DNA from: Nitrosomonas halophila | Lineage (GTDB): Bacteria; Pseudomonadota; Gammaproteobacteria; Burkholderiales; Nitrosomonadaceae | Direction of reading: 5' to 3' | NCBI RefSeq assembly: GCF_900107165.1 | Contig: NZ_FNOY01000004.1 | Coordinates: 30,718-94,717 of the forward strand | DNA: 64,000 nucleotides | In this document: piece by piece, positions 48,901-58,689 of the stretch | How the letters are laid out: each line of letters opens with the position of its first letter | How positions within the stretch are numbered: the first letter of the stretch is position 1 | The notes under the pieces: generated by a model | Seen by the model: only the letters and a program-made list of their open reading frames with translations | Databases searched by the model: none | What the model was told of the DNA's origin: nothing | Position numbers and translations under genes: made by a program

Positions 48901-50307
48901 TTACAGACTGTAATAAAGCGCAAACTCGACCGGATGTGTGGTCGTCCGCAACATAGCCACTTCATCCGTCTTCAGCGCAATAAAGCCATCGATCATATCG
49001 TTGGAAAACACTCCGCCGCGCGTCAGGAATTCACGATCCTGATCCAAGTGCTCCAATGCTTCTTCCAGTGAAGCGCAGGTGTTTGGCACCCTGGAAGCTT
49101 CCTCCGGTGGCAAATCGTAGAGATTTTTGTCCATCGGTTCGCCCGGATGAATCTTGTTCTGCACCCCGTCCAATCCAGCCATCAGCAAGGCGGTAAACGT
49201 GAGGTAGGGATTGGCTGTCGGATCTGGAAAACGGATCTCGATCCGGCGATGATTAGGGCTGCTCGCATAGGGAATGCGCACTGCAGCCGAGCGGTTGCTC
49301 GCCGAATAGGCAATATTGATCGGCGCTTCGAAACCAGACACCAGTCTTTTATATGAATTGGTTCCCGGATTGGCAAAGGCATTCAGTGCCTTCGCGTGCT
49401 TGATAACCCCCCCGATATAGTGCAATGCCATTTCCGACATCCCCGCATAACCATTCCCGGCAAAAAGATTCTTGCCGTCCTTCCAGATCGATTGGTGCAC
49501 ATGCATGCCTGATCCATTATCGCCGACTATTGGTTTGGGCATGAAGGTGGCCGTCTTGCCGTAGGACAACGCGACATTATGAATGACATACTTCATTACC
49601 TGATTCCAGTCGGCACGCTTCACGAGACTGTTGAAACGGGTGCCAATCTCGCATTGTCCGGCGTTGGCCACCTCATGATGATGCACTTCGACTGGAATAC
49701 CCAGTTCCTCCAGAATCATGCACATGGCCGAGCGAATATCATGCAGGGAATCGACCGGTGGCACGGGGAAATAACCACCTTTGACCGCGGGTCGATGACC
49801 GACGTTACCACCTTCATAGCGCTTTTTGGAGCTCCACGCAGCTTCTTCCGACTCGATCTTGACGAAGCAACCCGCCATATCGGCATGCCAGCGTACCGAA
49901 TCAAAGATAAAAAATTCAAGCTCCGGGCCAAAATAAGCCGTGTCGCCAATTCCGGTTGATTTCAGGTATGTTTCGCCCCGTTTTGCCAAGGAACGGGGAT
50001 CCCGGTTATACCCTTGCCCATCGGAGGGATCCACGACATCGCAAGTCAACAGCAGCGTGGTTTCCTCCATGAACGGATCCAGCACTGCAGTGTCCGGATC
50101 AGGCATCAGCAACATGTCCGAGGCATGTATATTTTTCCAGCCTGCAATTGAGGATCCATCAAAGGGGTGGCCATCCTCGAATTTGTCAGCCGTGAAAGTA
50201 TGGGCAGGCACCGTGACATGGTGTTCCTTGCCAACAGTATCGGTAAAGCGCAGATCAACAAATTTGACTTCATGATCTTGAATCATTTTTAAGGCATCGG
50301 CTACCAC
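48901..50307 (-). CDS. glnA: Glutamine synthetase type I
   Basis: A 468-residue enzyme that condenses ammonium with glutamate. The start is a GTG with GGAG about 10 bases upstream; an ATG seven codons later would remove conserved residues. Motifs: [49 protein letters not shown] (metal ligands), [18 protein letters not shown] and [26 protein letters not shown]. The adenylylation site Tyr397 is present in NLYDLPPEE, so control by GlnE is expected. Central for ammonium assimilation in an ammonia oxidiser. Confidence 0.97.
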   Translation of the reverse strand: MVADALKMIQDHEVKFVDLRFTDTVGKEHHVTVPAHTFTADKFEDGHPFDGSSIAGWKNIHASDMLLMPDPDTAVLDPFMEETTLLLTCDVVDPSDGQGYNRDPRSLAKRGETYLKSTGIGDTAYFGPELEFFIFDSVRWHADMAGCFVKIESEEAAWSSKKRYEGGNVGHRPAVKGGYFPVPPVDSLHDIRSAMCMILEELGIPVEVHHHEVANAGQCEIGTRFNSLVKRADWNQVMKYVIHNVALSYGKTATFMPKPIVGDNGSGMHVHQSIWKDGKNLFAGNGYAGMSEMALHYIGGVIKHAKALNAFANPGTNSYKRLVSGFEAPINIAYSASNRSAAVRIPYASSPNHRRIEIRFPDPTANPYLTFTALLMAGLDGVQNKIHPGEPMDKNLYDLPPEEASRVPNTCASLEEALEHLDQDREFLTRGGVFSNDMIDGFIALKTDEVAMLRTTTHPVEFALYYSL

Positions 50308-50728
50308 AGTTTTTTTCTCCAGACAGGTATCATTTGTTCAGGGAATTACGGATTCGGGAAATACAGGGTTTGGTAAGGAAAGGCACTACCAGTCGTAAAT
50401 AACGGCAGAATGACAGCTACTTTGCGTAGATTTTATCAAGCAGGCTAGAATGCGCATATAGACATTTAAAAATAATTATATCCGTTCACAAGATTTTGTT
50501 CAGCACAAGATTCTCCTGCAAGCCATATCTTACAGCCAAAAACAGCGGCTGGCTGTCCTATTCACGCGCAATGATCCGAATTTATCAGCCATTGTCTGCA
50601 ATATACCAAGCGCACGCATCCAGGCCGCAAACCCTGCTATTTCCATTTCCTCCGGCACGCACAACGCCCTGCACGGTCATGGTGACTGCACCAGAATATC
50701 CGCACACAAGAAACAACCGGTTATATTC
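50308..50728. other. Non-coding region between divergent glnA and SLC13-type gene
   Basis: About 420 bases that must hold both promoters. No unambiguous sigma-54 (GG-N10-GC) box or NtrC site was seen by eye. No gene. Confidence 0.45.
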
Positions 50729-52189
50729 ATGAAAACAGCCTCGAAAAAGCCACCTATCATCCGATTAAGAATCGCCGGATGGTTGACAGGTCCTGCTCTG
50801 CTTGCAATGACCATCCTGTTCCCTGCTCCCGAAGGCATGAGTGTGTCAGCCTGGTATACAGCCGGCATCGCCCTACTGCTAGCGGTCTGGTGGTCAACCG
50901 AGGTCTTGCCGATTCCGGTCACATCACTGTTGCCCATTCTGCTATTTCCAGCGCTCGGGGTCATGTCGACGGCCGAAAGCACAGCATCCTACGCCGCTCC
51001 CACCATCTTTTTATTGCTGGGCGGCTTTCTGATTGCCATGGGGCTGGAAAAATGGAATTTGCATCGAAGGCTGGCGCTTCATTTACTTGCCCGGACCGGC
51101 AACAACCCTGCCATCGTCCTGGCCGGGTTCATGGGCATCACCGCGTTGCTTTCCATGTGGATCAGCAATACCGCCAGCGCACTCATGATGACCCCCATCG
51201 CACTGTCCCTGACAACCGACCTCGCCAAAACCAGTGCACACCAACGATTCACTTTGTGTCTCATGCTCGGCATTGCCTACTCCGCCAGTATCGGCGGCCT
51301 CGCCACGATCATTGGCACTCCGCCCAATTTATTGCTGGTCGCTTTCATGCAGCAAACCTACGGGTTCGAAATCAGCTTTCTCGACTGGATGCTGTTAGGG
51401 CTACCCGTCGCAGGGGTCATGCTGTGTCTGGCATGGTGGGTATTGCTTAAATGGGCCATGCCCTTCGATATCAGCAAGGTGCGTCTGTCCCAGGGCTCCA
51501 TTGTGGGCGACCTGAAAAAACTTGGAAAGCTATCGGTTCCAGAGAAAAGATTAGCGTTTGTGTTTCTGCTGGTAGCGACAGCCTGGATCGTACGCGTACC
51601 GGTTCAGCAATACTTCCCCATGCTCTCCTGGCTCGATGACACGCTGATCGCGGTTGGCGGAGCCGTCTTGATGTTCATCATCCCTGCGGGCGGCGCTGCG
51701 GAAAAATGGGCCGCCCTACTGGACTGGGAGCGCACACGCAACATTCCGTGGGGTGTGCTGTTGTTGTTTGGGGCCGGACTCAGCCTTGCCCGGGGCATCG
51801 AGAAAACGGGACTGGCCTTATGGCTGGGGGAGCACTTGGCCATAGCCACCACCCTTCAACCCGTGCTCATGATTGCCGGCCTGGTTGCTTTGGTCATTTT
51901 CATGACAGAGCTCACCAGCAATACTGCCACCACTGCAACCCTGCTGCCCGTATTGGCTGCACTGTCGCTTGCCGGCGATCTCACGCCCATGCTGTTATTC
52001 GCGCCTGCTGCGCTTGCCGCCAGCTGCGCCTTCATGCTGCCGGTCGCAACCGCACCCAATGCTGTGGTCTATTCCACCGGCAACGTAACGATCCCCCAGA
52101 TGGCCAGGGCAGGCCTGAAGCTGAATCTGATCGGCATACTTGTCATTACCGGCATGACCTACTGGATCGCGCCATGGATTTTTGGATGA
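50729..52189 (+). CDS. DASS/SLC13 family sodium-coupled anion transporter
   Basis: A 486-residue protein with 11-12 transmembrane helices. The two sodium-site SNT motifs of the family are present in MWISNTASALMMTPIAL and ELTSNTATTATLLPVLA, along with IGGLATIIGTPPNLLLV and MLPVATAPNAVVYSTGNV. It takes up dicarboxylates, or sulfate in some members; the substrate is not defined here. It stands between glnA and rh50 but shares no operon sign with either. Confidence 0.88.
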   Translation: MKTASKKPPIIRLRIAGWLTGPALLAMTILFPAPEGMSVSAWYTAGIALLLAVWWSTEVLPIPVTSLLPILLFPALGVMSTAESTASYAAPTIFLLLGGFLIAMGLEKWNLHRRLALHLLARTGNNPAIVLAGFMGITALLSMWISNTASALMMTPIALSLTTDLAKTSAHQRFTLCLMLGIAYSASIGGLATIIGTPPNLLLVAFMQQTYGFEISFLDWMLLGLPVAGVMLCLAWWVLLKWAMPFDISKVRLSQGSIVGDLKKLGKLSVPEKRLAFVFLLVATAWIVRVPVQQYFPMLSWLDDTLIAVGGAVLMFIIPAGGAAEKWAALLDWERTRNIPWGVLLLFGAGLSLARGIEKTGLALWLGEHLAIATTLQPVLMIAGLVALVIFMTELTSNTATTATLLPVLAALSLAGDLTPMLLFAPAALAASCAFMLPVATAPNAVVYSTGNVTIPQMARAGLKLNLIGILVITGMTYWIAPWIFG

Positions 52190-52631
52190 CCTCTGGCACG
52201 CGCGCACCGGACCGAACAAAAACCCAAAAAAATTTCTTAACCCTATTGTGTTCATGGCTTTTAAGGTTCAAACTTCCGTGGGCTGTGGAACAAACACGAC
52301 GCAAAACCTGCAAGCAGGGATGAATCTTTCAAGTACCCGCTGAATAAAACATCAAGTGGTATTTGAATATTGCCGGAAGTCGCCAGCAGGACCGGCCGCT
52401 TTTGATTCACAGGTTCCAACGCTTGGTCGGACCCAGGTAATATCTTTACAGAATAAAAATAAACTAGAATCAGGTCTTCGCTCACCGATTGCGAACACAT
52501 ATCCTCATTAGGTAAAAACTGATCAAGACCGGTTGGTTATCTACCACCGTAGCATACCGGCCATTATCCGACAGGCATGTGCTCGGGAATTACCCGAATA
52601 ACTTAAATCTATGGATATGGGGAGCAAATAA
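52190..52631. other. Non-coding region upstream of rh50
   Basis: About 440 bases with no recognised gene. It should carry the rh50 promoter; a GGGGAG ribosome binding site is visible at 52619-52624. Confidence 0.45.
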
Positions 52632-53912
52632 ATGAGAAGAAACCTATGGTTAGCCACATTGTGTTCCATTGTATTATTTCTGTTATGTTTCAGCGGCTGG
52701 GCAAGCGCAAGTGCTCCGGACACGGGCATCAACGAAGCGCGGCTGGTCGCACAATACAACTACTCAATCCACATTCTGGCCATGTTGCTGGTAGGGTTCG
52801 GTTTTTTGATGGTCTTTGTACGAAGATACGGTTTCGGCGCGACAACCGGCACCTATCTGGTGGTCGCAACCGGGCTGCCGCTGTACATTCTCTTGCGCGC
52901 GAACGGAATTTTTGGCCACGAGCTGTCGCCGCATTCCATTGACGCTGTGCTTTATGCAGAATTTGCGGTCGCAGCAGGATTGATTGCCATGGGAGCCGTA
53001 CTCGGGCGACTGCGGGTGTTTCAATATTCATTGCTGGCACTGCTCATTGTACCCATCTATCTATTAAATGAATGGCTGGTACTGGACAATGCCTCCGGAC
53101 TGACCGAAGGATTTCAGGATTCCGCCGGCTCGATCATCATCCATGCCTTCGGCGCTTATTTCGGTCTGGGCGCCTCCATCGTCCTGACCACAGCTGCGCA
53201 GCGCGCGCAGCCGATTGAATCGGATGCCACCTCGGACCGCCTGTCGATGCTTGGATCGATGGTTCTGTGGCTGTTCTGGCCGAGCTTCGCAACCGCGATC
53301 GTGCCCTTCGAGGAAATGCCCCAAACCGTGACCAACACCCTGCTCGCCCTATGCGGCGCCACGCTTGCCACCTTTTTCCTGAGCACGCTGCTCCACAAAG
53401 GCAAAACATCCATGGTGGACATGGCCAATGCAGCACTGGCCGGCGGTGTGGCGATTGGATCCACCTGCAATGTGGTAGGGCCAACTGGCGCGTTCTCCAT
53501 TGGCCTGCTGGCAGGCGCCCTTTCTGTCTTGGGCTATGTATTTGTCACGCCCATGCTGGAATCCAGAGCCAAAACTGTCGATACCTGTGGCGTGCACAAC
53601 CTGCATGGCTTACCGGGCCTGCTGGGCGGCTTGAGCGCAATTCTGATTGTTCCAGGCATCGCAGTCTCGCAGCTGACGGGCATAGGCATCACGCTCGCAC
53701 TCGCGCTGACTGGCGGCATGATCGCTGGCGCAGTGATCAGACTGACTGGCACGACCAAACAGGCTTACGAAGACAGCCATGAATTCACCCATCTTGCCGG
53801 GCCTGAAGAAGAACGCAGAGCCGAAAAACTGGCAATTGAGGCCCAAACCGAGGTGCAGGCACTCAAAAGTCAAATAAACACCACGGCATTCGCTGCCAAA
53901 ATGGAAGGCTAG
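52632..53912 (+). CDS. rh50: Rh-type ammonium/ammonia channel (Rh50)
   Basis: A 426-residue Rh-family channel. A signal peptide (to about ASA, residue 27) precedes 11 membrane helices. Pore residues are Asp163 in FQDSAGSIIIHAFGAY with His171, and the second pore His325 in VDTCGVHNLHGLPGLLGG; STCNVVGPTGAF is also conserved. The cytoplasmic tail is short and helical. The sequence reads like NeRh50 of Nitrosomonas europaea, which conducts ammonia, and is not the AmtB type. Presence of Rh rather than Amt is a strong pointer to the Nitrosomonas group. A good GGGGAG site precedes the ATG. Confidence 0.93.
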   Translation: MRRNLWLATLCSIVLFLLCFSGWASASAPDTGINEARLVAQYNYSIHILAMLLVGFGFLMVFVRRYGFGATTGTYLVVATGLPLYILLRANGIFGHELSPHSIDAVLYAEFAVAAGLIAMGAVLGRLRVFQYSLLALLIVPIYLLNEWLVLDNASGLTEGFQDSAGSIIIHAFGAYFGLGASIVLTTAAQRAQPIESDATSDRLSMLGSMVLWLFWPSFATAIVPFEEMPQTVTNTLLALCGATLATFFLSTLLHKGKTSMVDMANAALAGGVAIGSTCNVVGPTGAFSIGLLAGALSVLGYVFVTPMLESRAKTVDTCGVHNLHGLPGLLGGLSAILIVPGIAVSQLTGIGITLALALTGGMIAGAVIRLTGTTKQAYEDSHEFTHLAGPEEERRAEKLAIEAQTEVQALKSQINTTAFAAKMEG

Positions 53913-54123
53913 GCCATCCTCCCAGGCGCTTGACAGACGGGTTCCCCTGGCCGGGTGGGCAGCCTCCTAGCAGTTGAATACATGGCCGTCATGATGCAAA
54001 ATGCTTCACTGCTGACCCTGCAATCCACCACCCGCCAGGAACCCCGCCTGGGTGTTCCATATATTCTCCATACGTTATCTGAGCTACAGATGGCTGAACA
54101 GGCGGCCATCCTTCCCGCGCGGG

Positions 54124-55158
54124 TCAGACGGAGGCCAGGCCGGCCGTGGAAGCGCCCCTGATTGCCTGCAACAATTCTGCCATATCGCTTGGCAAGGGCG
54201 ATTCCCAACTGACGGACTGCCCACTGCCAGGATGCATCAAGGTCAGCCTTTGGGCATGCAGTGCTTGCCTGGGAAACTGCAACAAGACATGCGCCACGGC
54301 CAGGGTGGAGGCATCCACTGCCTTGCTGCCATAAACCGGGTCACCTACCAGAGGATGGCCGATTGCGCGCAAATGGACACGAATTTGATGTGTGCGCCCA
54401 GTTTCCAGGCTGCAGCGCAGCAATGTGCAAGCGGCCAGTTTTTCCAGCACCCGATAATGCGTACGGGCCGGCTTGCCCGCTTCGGTGACGGCCATCCGTG
54501 TACGCAGCACGGGATGCCGGCCTATCGGCGCATCGACCAAGCCGTCTTTTCGGACATCGCCCAGTGCAAGCGCCAGGTAATCCCGCCGGACGGTCCGCGC
54601 CTGTAACTGCTGGACCAGATTGAATTGTGCCTCAACCGTTTTGGCCACCACCAGCAAACCAGTTGTCTCCTTATCCAGGCGATGCACTATCCCGGCACGC
54701 GGCAACTGATCGAGCTGTGGGGCATGATTCAGCAGCGCATTCAGCAACGTCCCCTGCCAATTCCCATTACCCGGATGCACCACCATACCGGCCGGTTTGT
54801 CGATAACGATCAGATGCTCGTCTTCATCAACGATATTGAGTGGAATCGCTTCCGCCTGATGGGCGCTATCCGCCTCTATCCGGCCAGGGGTCACGCTGAT
54901 TTTCTCACCCCCCCATATTTTCTGCCTGGAGGTTGCCCCCGAGCCATCCACACTGACCAGATTCTGCTCGATCCAACTTTGCAGGCGGCTGCGCGACCAT
55001 TGCGGCAACAAACGCGCCAATGCCTGATCCAGACGCAACCCTGCAACTTCTTGGGGCATTTCCAGCTCTATTACATTCTCAGGCTGATCAATTGCTACGG
55101 ATAAATCAGGCTTTACGTTATAATTTTGAATATCTTGCCCGTTATTGATGTAATTCAT
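54124..55158 (-). CDS. rluD: 23S rRNA pseudouridine synthase RluD
   Basis: A 344-residue enzyme that makes pseudouridine in helix 69 of 23S rRNA. The N-terminal S4 domain (LRLDQALARLLPQWSRSRLQSWI) and the catalytic domain with the Asp motif RAGIVHRLDKETTGLLVVAKT are clear; GRTHQIRVHLRAIGHPLVGDPVYG follows. Two starts are possible. The ATG at 55158 has no ribosome site and abuts the bamD start. The ATG at 55059 (MPQEVAGLRLDQAL) has GAG eight bases upstream and gives an end nearer the usual one. The open frame runs even further upstream to 55260. Confidence 0.9.
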   Translation of the reverse strand: MNYINNGQDIQNYNVKPDLSVAIDQPENVIELEMPQEVAGLRLDQALARLLPQWSRSRLQSWIEQNLVSVDGSGATSRQKIWGGEKISVTPGRIEADSAHQAEAIPLNIVDEDEHLIVIDKPAGMVVHPGNGNWQGTLLNALLNHAPQLDQLPRAGIVHRLDKETTGLLVVAKTVEAQFNLVQQLQARTVRRDYLALALGDVRKDGLVDAPIGRHPVLRTRMAVTEAGKPARTHYRVLEKLAACTLLRCSLETGRTHQIRVHLRAIGHPLVGDPVYGSKAVDASTLAVAHVLLQFPRQALHAQRLTLMHPGSGQSVSWESPLPSDMAELLQAIRGASTAGLASV

Positions 55159-55159
55159 T

Positions 55160-55963
55160 ATGAAGCGACAATTCTTAGTAGGGTGGTTGATGGTGCTGTT
55201 GACGGCATGCAACATGTTGTCGGAAAAACCGACCGACAACAGCCAATGGTCCGCAAACAAATATTATGCTGAAGCCAAAAATGAGCTCAGCAATGGAAAT
55301 TATGCCACGGCAATCAAGTTGTTTGAGGCGCTGGAAGCACGTTATCCCTATGGACGCTATGCCCAGCAGGCTCAGCTTGAAATTGCCTATGCCTATTATA
55401 AGGATCAAGATCAGGCTTCCGCCATCGCTGCAGCCGACCGGTTCATCCAGCTTTATCCGCACCACCAGAACATCGACTATGCCTATTATATCAAAGGGTT
55501 GGCAAATTTTAACGACGATCAGGGTATAATGGGTTATATCATCTCCGCAATCATTAAGCAGGACATGAGCGAGCGGGATGCAAAAGCCTCCCGTGAATCG
55601 TTTGAAAACTTCAAGCTGTTGGTGACACGCTACCCGGAAAGCAAATACGCATCCGACGCTTTGCAGCGCATGGCATTTCTGGTCAATGTCCTGGCCAGAG
55701 GCGAAATTTACGTCGCACGGTACTACATGAAACGCAAGGCCTATGTCGCGGCAGTCAGGCGCGCTCAATTTGTGCTTGAAGAATATCCGCAAACCCTGGC
55801 CACAGAAGAAGCGCTGTATATCATGGCCAGCGCCTATGAAGCGATGGGCTTGACCGATCTGCGAGATGGTGTGGAAAAAGTCATGAGAAAAAATTTCCCG
55901 GAAAGCACTTATCTCTCCGACTCCAATCCACTGGGAAAAAAATCCTGGTGGCAATTCTGGTAA
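55160..55963 (+). CDS. bamD: Outer-membrane assembly lipoprotein BamD
   Basis: A 267-residue essential component of the BAM complex. Lipobox LTAC with Cys17. Five TPR-type repeats, including YAEAKNELSNGNYATAIKLFEALEARYPYGRYAQQAQLEIAYAYYKDQD and VTRYPESKYASDALQRM, match BamD throughout. Its ATG lies one base from the upstream rluD start, on the opposite strand; rluD and bamD are divergent neighbours in many proteobacteria. Confidence 0.95.
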   Translation: MKRQFLVGWLMVLLTACNMLSEKPTDNSQWSANKYYAEAKNELSNGNYATAIKLFEALEARYPYGRYAQQAQLEIAYAYYKDQDQASAIAAADRFIQLYPHHQNIDYAYYIKGLANFNDDQGIMGYIISAIIKQDMSERDAKASRESFENFKLLVTRYPESKYASDALQRMAFLVNVLARGEIYVARYYMKRKAYVAAVRRAQFVLEEYPQTLATEEALYIMASAYEAMGLTDLRDGVEKVMRKNFPESTYLSDSNPLGKKSWWQFW

Positions 55964-56043
55964 CGCACCATTCAGACCAGTTTTGGCGTTCATAATAAGC
56001 GCATCATATTTAACGCGATAACACTGGTGCGGCATACCCGGTT

Positions 56044-56072
56044 TTATCAATTAGCATGTTTTAGCGTACAAT
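56044..56072 (+). promoter_or_regulatory. Candidate sigma-70 promoter of tRNA-Arg (CCT)
   Basis: TTATCA (56044-56049), a 17-base spacer, then TACAAT (56067-56072). The mature tRNA begins 10 bases after the -10, so the leader would be only a few bases long. Confidence 0.55.
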
Positions 56073-56081
56073 GCCTCCTCC

Positions 56082-56157
56082 GCCCTGGTAGCTCAGGGGA
56101 TAGAGCAACCCCCTCCTAAGGGGTAGGTCGGACGTTCGATTCGTCTCCAGGGCGCCA
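56082..56157 (+). tRNA. tRNA-Arg (CCT)
   Basis: 76 bases with encoded CCA. Acceptor GCCCTGG pairs with CCAGGGC; D-arm AGCTCAGGGGATAGAG; anticodon loop CTCCTAA gives CCT; T-arm ACGTTCGATTCGT. It reads the rare AGG codon. tRNA genes are frequent integration sites, but no attachment repeat was found downstream. Confidence 0.95.
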
Positions 56158-56350
56158 ATAAAAATTGGCAGGTCATGCCACTCATCCGGCATCTATGTTG
56201 AGGCTCAGAATAATTTCTCATCGATTTTATGAGGCATCAACGCACCCCGCGCATATTGGTTACTGCCGCTAAATGCCTATAGTCGCACATTGTGCGCACC
56301 TCACTGATACTGGAAACCGTTTTCAGAGGTGATTTATCAATGGCGTTACG

Positions 56351-58053
56351 CTACCAGCGCAACAGGGCGCTTTTTTTATGTTGATGGGCCTGCATATGTT
56401 GGAGAACATTGTCCAACATTTCGATTGCCTTGATAATATGTTCGCCTTTATTCAGCATCACACACTCCGCTCTTTCTCCCATCGCTGCATCCGTAATTTC
56501 TGCACACGTGGGTTTACCCGTCTTGGTCATATTCTCAAGCACTTGGGTTGCCCAGATTACTGGAATATGCGCAGCCTCGGCCAGCCAAAGAATTTCTTCC
56601 TGTAGTTCTGCCAGACGCTCGTAACCGCATTCAATGGCCAAGTCTCCGCGCGCTATCATCAAACCGACAACCGGTCAGCGCAACAGCGCGAACAAAATTT
56701 CAGGCAAGCGCTCAAACGCCTGACGCGTCTCGATCTTAACGATAATCCCCACGCTTGCAGCGCCCAGTCTCTCGAGATGGTGCTGCAACAGCTCAACATC
56801 CGAAAGTCCGCGCACAAAGAAAGGCCAACGATATCCGCATGATGCACGACGAAATTCAAGGATTCGATATCATCGCTGGTCAGACCCGTTGTGTTGAATC
56901 GGGTGTCTGGCAGGTTGATCCCTTGATCTGCCACCAGCTTTTCGCCACTGTCTTGTGCCTGGACGATTTCAACCATAATTTGATCCGGGCTGAGAAACTG
57001 TTTGGAAATGCTGAATTTGAGTGATCATCCCGAATCCCGTAGTATGACTTATCGACAACTACAACCACCGTCATGGCGAAGCCCAACAGGCTGTGGCCAT
57101 CCAGATGCTTTTCGGCAACCCTATCGCTACAGTTGCCAAGGCGTTGAGCAAACTGACCTGGAATTAACATTTCCAAACAGCTTCTGACACCCTTTATGAT
57201 CCCACCCATTCGGCCATCATCGATTGCAATGCGCTCACCAACCTGCGTGCACTCAAAAACTTCTGGCAATGAACAAGCGATTGTTGCCGGCTGCAACAGA
57301 CTCCCTGTCACCTCATACCGGGCTGCATGCCCTGAAGAAGGTTGACGCTTCAACGCTAATTGATCACCACGCTTAAGGCGCCTCTGTTTTTAACAGCGGT
57401 GAGTTTAACCACCAGCGGACATTTCTATTTGGGAGAAACCGGACATTACTACTTGGGGCTAACAGTCCAGTCCGCAATTTGGGCCCAGCGAGATCCATGA
57501 GAATATGACATTCCCGCCCCATTTCCTGCGAGGCCAAACGAATTGAATGCATCATACGCGACCAGATATCGGGACCATCATGCGCACAATTGGTTCGCAC
57601 GCAATCCACCCCTTTGCGCAGCATCTCCTTGACCAACTGATAATTGCCGGCGGCTTCCGTTGACAATGTGGCCATGATCCGCACCCATCTATTAACCGGC
57701 GGCTGACCAAGCAGTTGGCTGGTATTCTCTACCAATATGGCAGCTCCGTTCAGAGGCACTGTCTCAAATTCCGGCAGGGCCTCTGATGCAGCCGCCCCCA
57801 ATGCATCACACAGCAGCATACTCACTGCGTCGAGAGTGCTCAGCACATGTGACTCCGCCCGCCCCAAAGAAGACAAACCGATGGCGGCGAGTTTGAATTG
57901 CAATGGCCGCATGTCATGACGACGCAATGCAAGATAGTGAATCAAATTAACTGCACTGGAGCTGTGACAAGCAGCGATTTTCTCCAGCAGCAGGGTGGAA
58001 TCCTGCTCTGCTTGTAGCAATTCTTGCCGCAACACCTTTAATTCATGCAGCAA
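56351..58053 (-). pseudogene. Pyruvate-kinase-like pseudogene, broken by frameshifts and a repeat
   Basis: Pieces in different frames on the minus strand together resemble a long pyruvate-kinase-like protein. The N-terminal piece (58053-57373) ends VRIMATLSTEAAGNYQLVKEMLRKGVD ... ILMDLAGPKLRTG, which is the kinase's substrate and metal region. The next piece contains GERIAIDDGRMGGIIKG. After a 191-bp repeat insertion, TSDDIESLNFVVHHADIVGLS continues, then a frameshift. The last piece is [42 protein letters not shown], the kinase core. At least two frameshifts and the insertion rule out a functional product. Confidence 0.85.
56994..57184. repeat. 191-bp MITE-like element (GAAGCTGTTTGG family) with TGA duplications
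   Basis: Ends GAAACTGTTTGGAAATGCTG and the inverse of GAAGCTGTTTGGAAATGTTA are flanked by TGA (56991-56993 and 57185-57187). It is inserted in the pyruvate-kinase-like pseudogene. A related but rearranged copy lies at 18492-19246. The TGA duplication is of the TNA type. Confidence 0.87.
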
Positions 58054-58122
58054 ACTGGCATATACATTGAGAATAGCTCTATCCTAGCCCTACTATGTGA
58101 CACTTTTATAACAGAAATGGAA

Positions 58123-58157
58123 CTGTTTAGAAATAATTATCATTTCTAATCAAACAG
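58123..58157. repeat. Short dyad, possible repeat remnant or Fur-like site
   Basis: CTGTTTAGAAAT and ATTTCTAATCAAACAG face each other around AATTATC. The ends resemble the CTGTTTGGAAAT terminus of the repeat family at 56994. The centre AGAAATAATTATCATTTCT also has a loose Fur-box look. It lies upstream of the pseudogene, so any regulatory role may be obsolete. Confidence 0.35.
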
Positions 58158-58292
58158 CTATCTATGATAAGGTTTAGTCAGCGTTGCAAAGCACGCTTTA
58201 TTCCCTACCCTGCGGCCACTCACTAAACGCTGCGCATGAGACTTCAACACAAGTTAGAATATTTCTATCATATGGATACAGGTTCAACCTTA

Positions 58293-58434
58293 GGGCTCGT
58301 TAATGAATAACTTGGGCATACGTTGTTACGTATTCGGGAAAGATGCAAGGCGCGAGGCGAAGCCGAATGATCGTTCCACTCGCAAGCCTCGCAACGCCGC
58401 AGATGCCCGAATACGCAACAACCCTTCGGGCTGG
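58293..58434. repeat. Left half of the GGGCTCG-family element
   Basis: About 142 bases nearly identical to 9875-10015, starting after TTA (58290-58292). The similarity stops at the CTTCGGGCTGG stretch; the right half and right terminal repeat are missing. It lies just upstream of the small gene at 58476. Confidence 0.85.
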
Positions 58435-58475
58435 CTTGACCCTATGCAAGCACATAGATTTTCTCACTGGAGCAC

Positions 58476-58685
58476 ATGATGACAACAAGTAATCTTTCGC
58501 AAACGCCCGACAAGCCAACCATTCAGAATAGCGAACAGCCACTGGCCAACCAATCGGTGCTAGGTGAACCAGAACCCTGGGAAAGCTGGGAAACCAGCCT
58601 GTGTCTGTGGAGCATAGGCATAGGCACCGCCGCGTTGATTGTGCTGGGTATTTTGGTGGACTGGTTCTTGCTGCCCGCAGCATGA
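58476..58685 (+). CDS. Small single-helix membrane protein beside the YeiH-type transporter
   Basis: A 69-residue protein of unrecognised family. A polar N-terminal half (TSNLSQTPDKPTIQNSEQPL) leads to one transmembrane helix near the C-terminus (WSIGIGTAALIVLGILVDWFL). GGAG lies 3-6 bases before the ATG (a second ATG follows at 58479). Four bases separate its stop from the next start, so it is likely coupled with that gene and the transporter. Confidence 0.65.
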   Translation: MMTTSNLSQTPDKPTIQNSEQPLANQSVLGEPEPWESWETSLCLWSIGIGTAALIVLGILVDWFLLPAA

Positions 58686-58689
58686 CAGC

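Noticed and set aside
53909..54208. Minus-strand frame downstream of rluD that might be a PgeF remnant
   Set aside because: PgeF often follows rluD, but none of its motifs (such as the copper/zinc His-Cys residues) could be seen.
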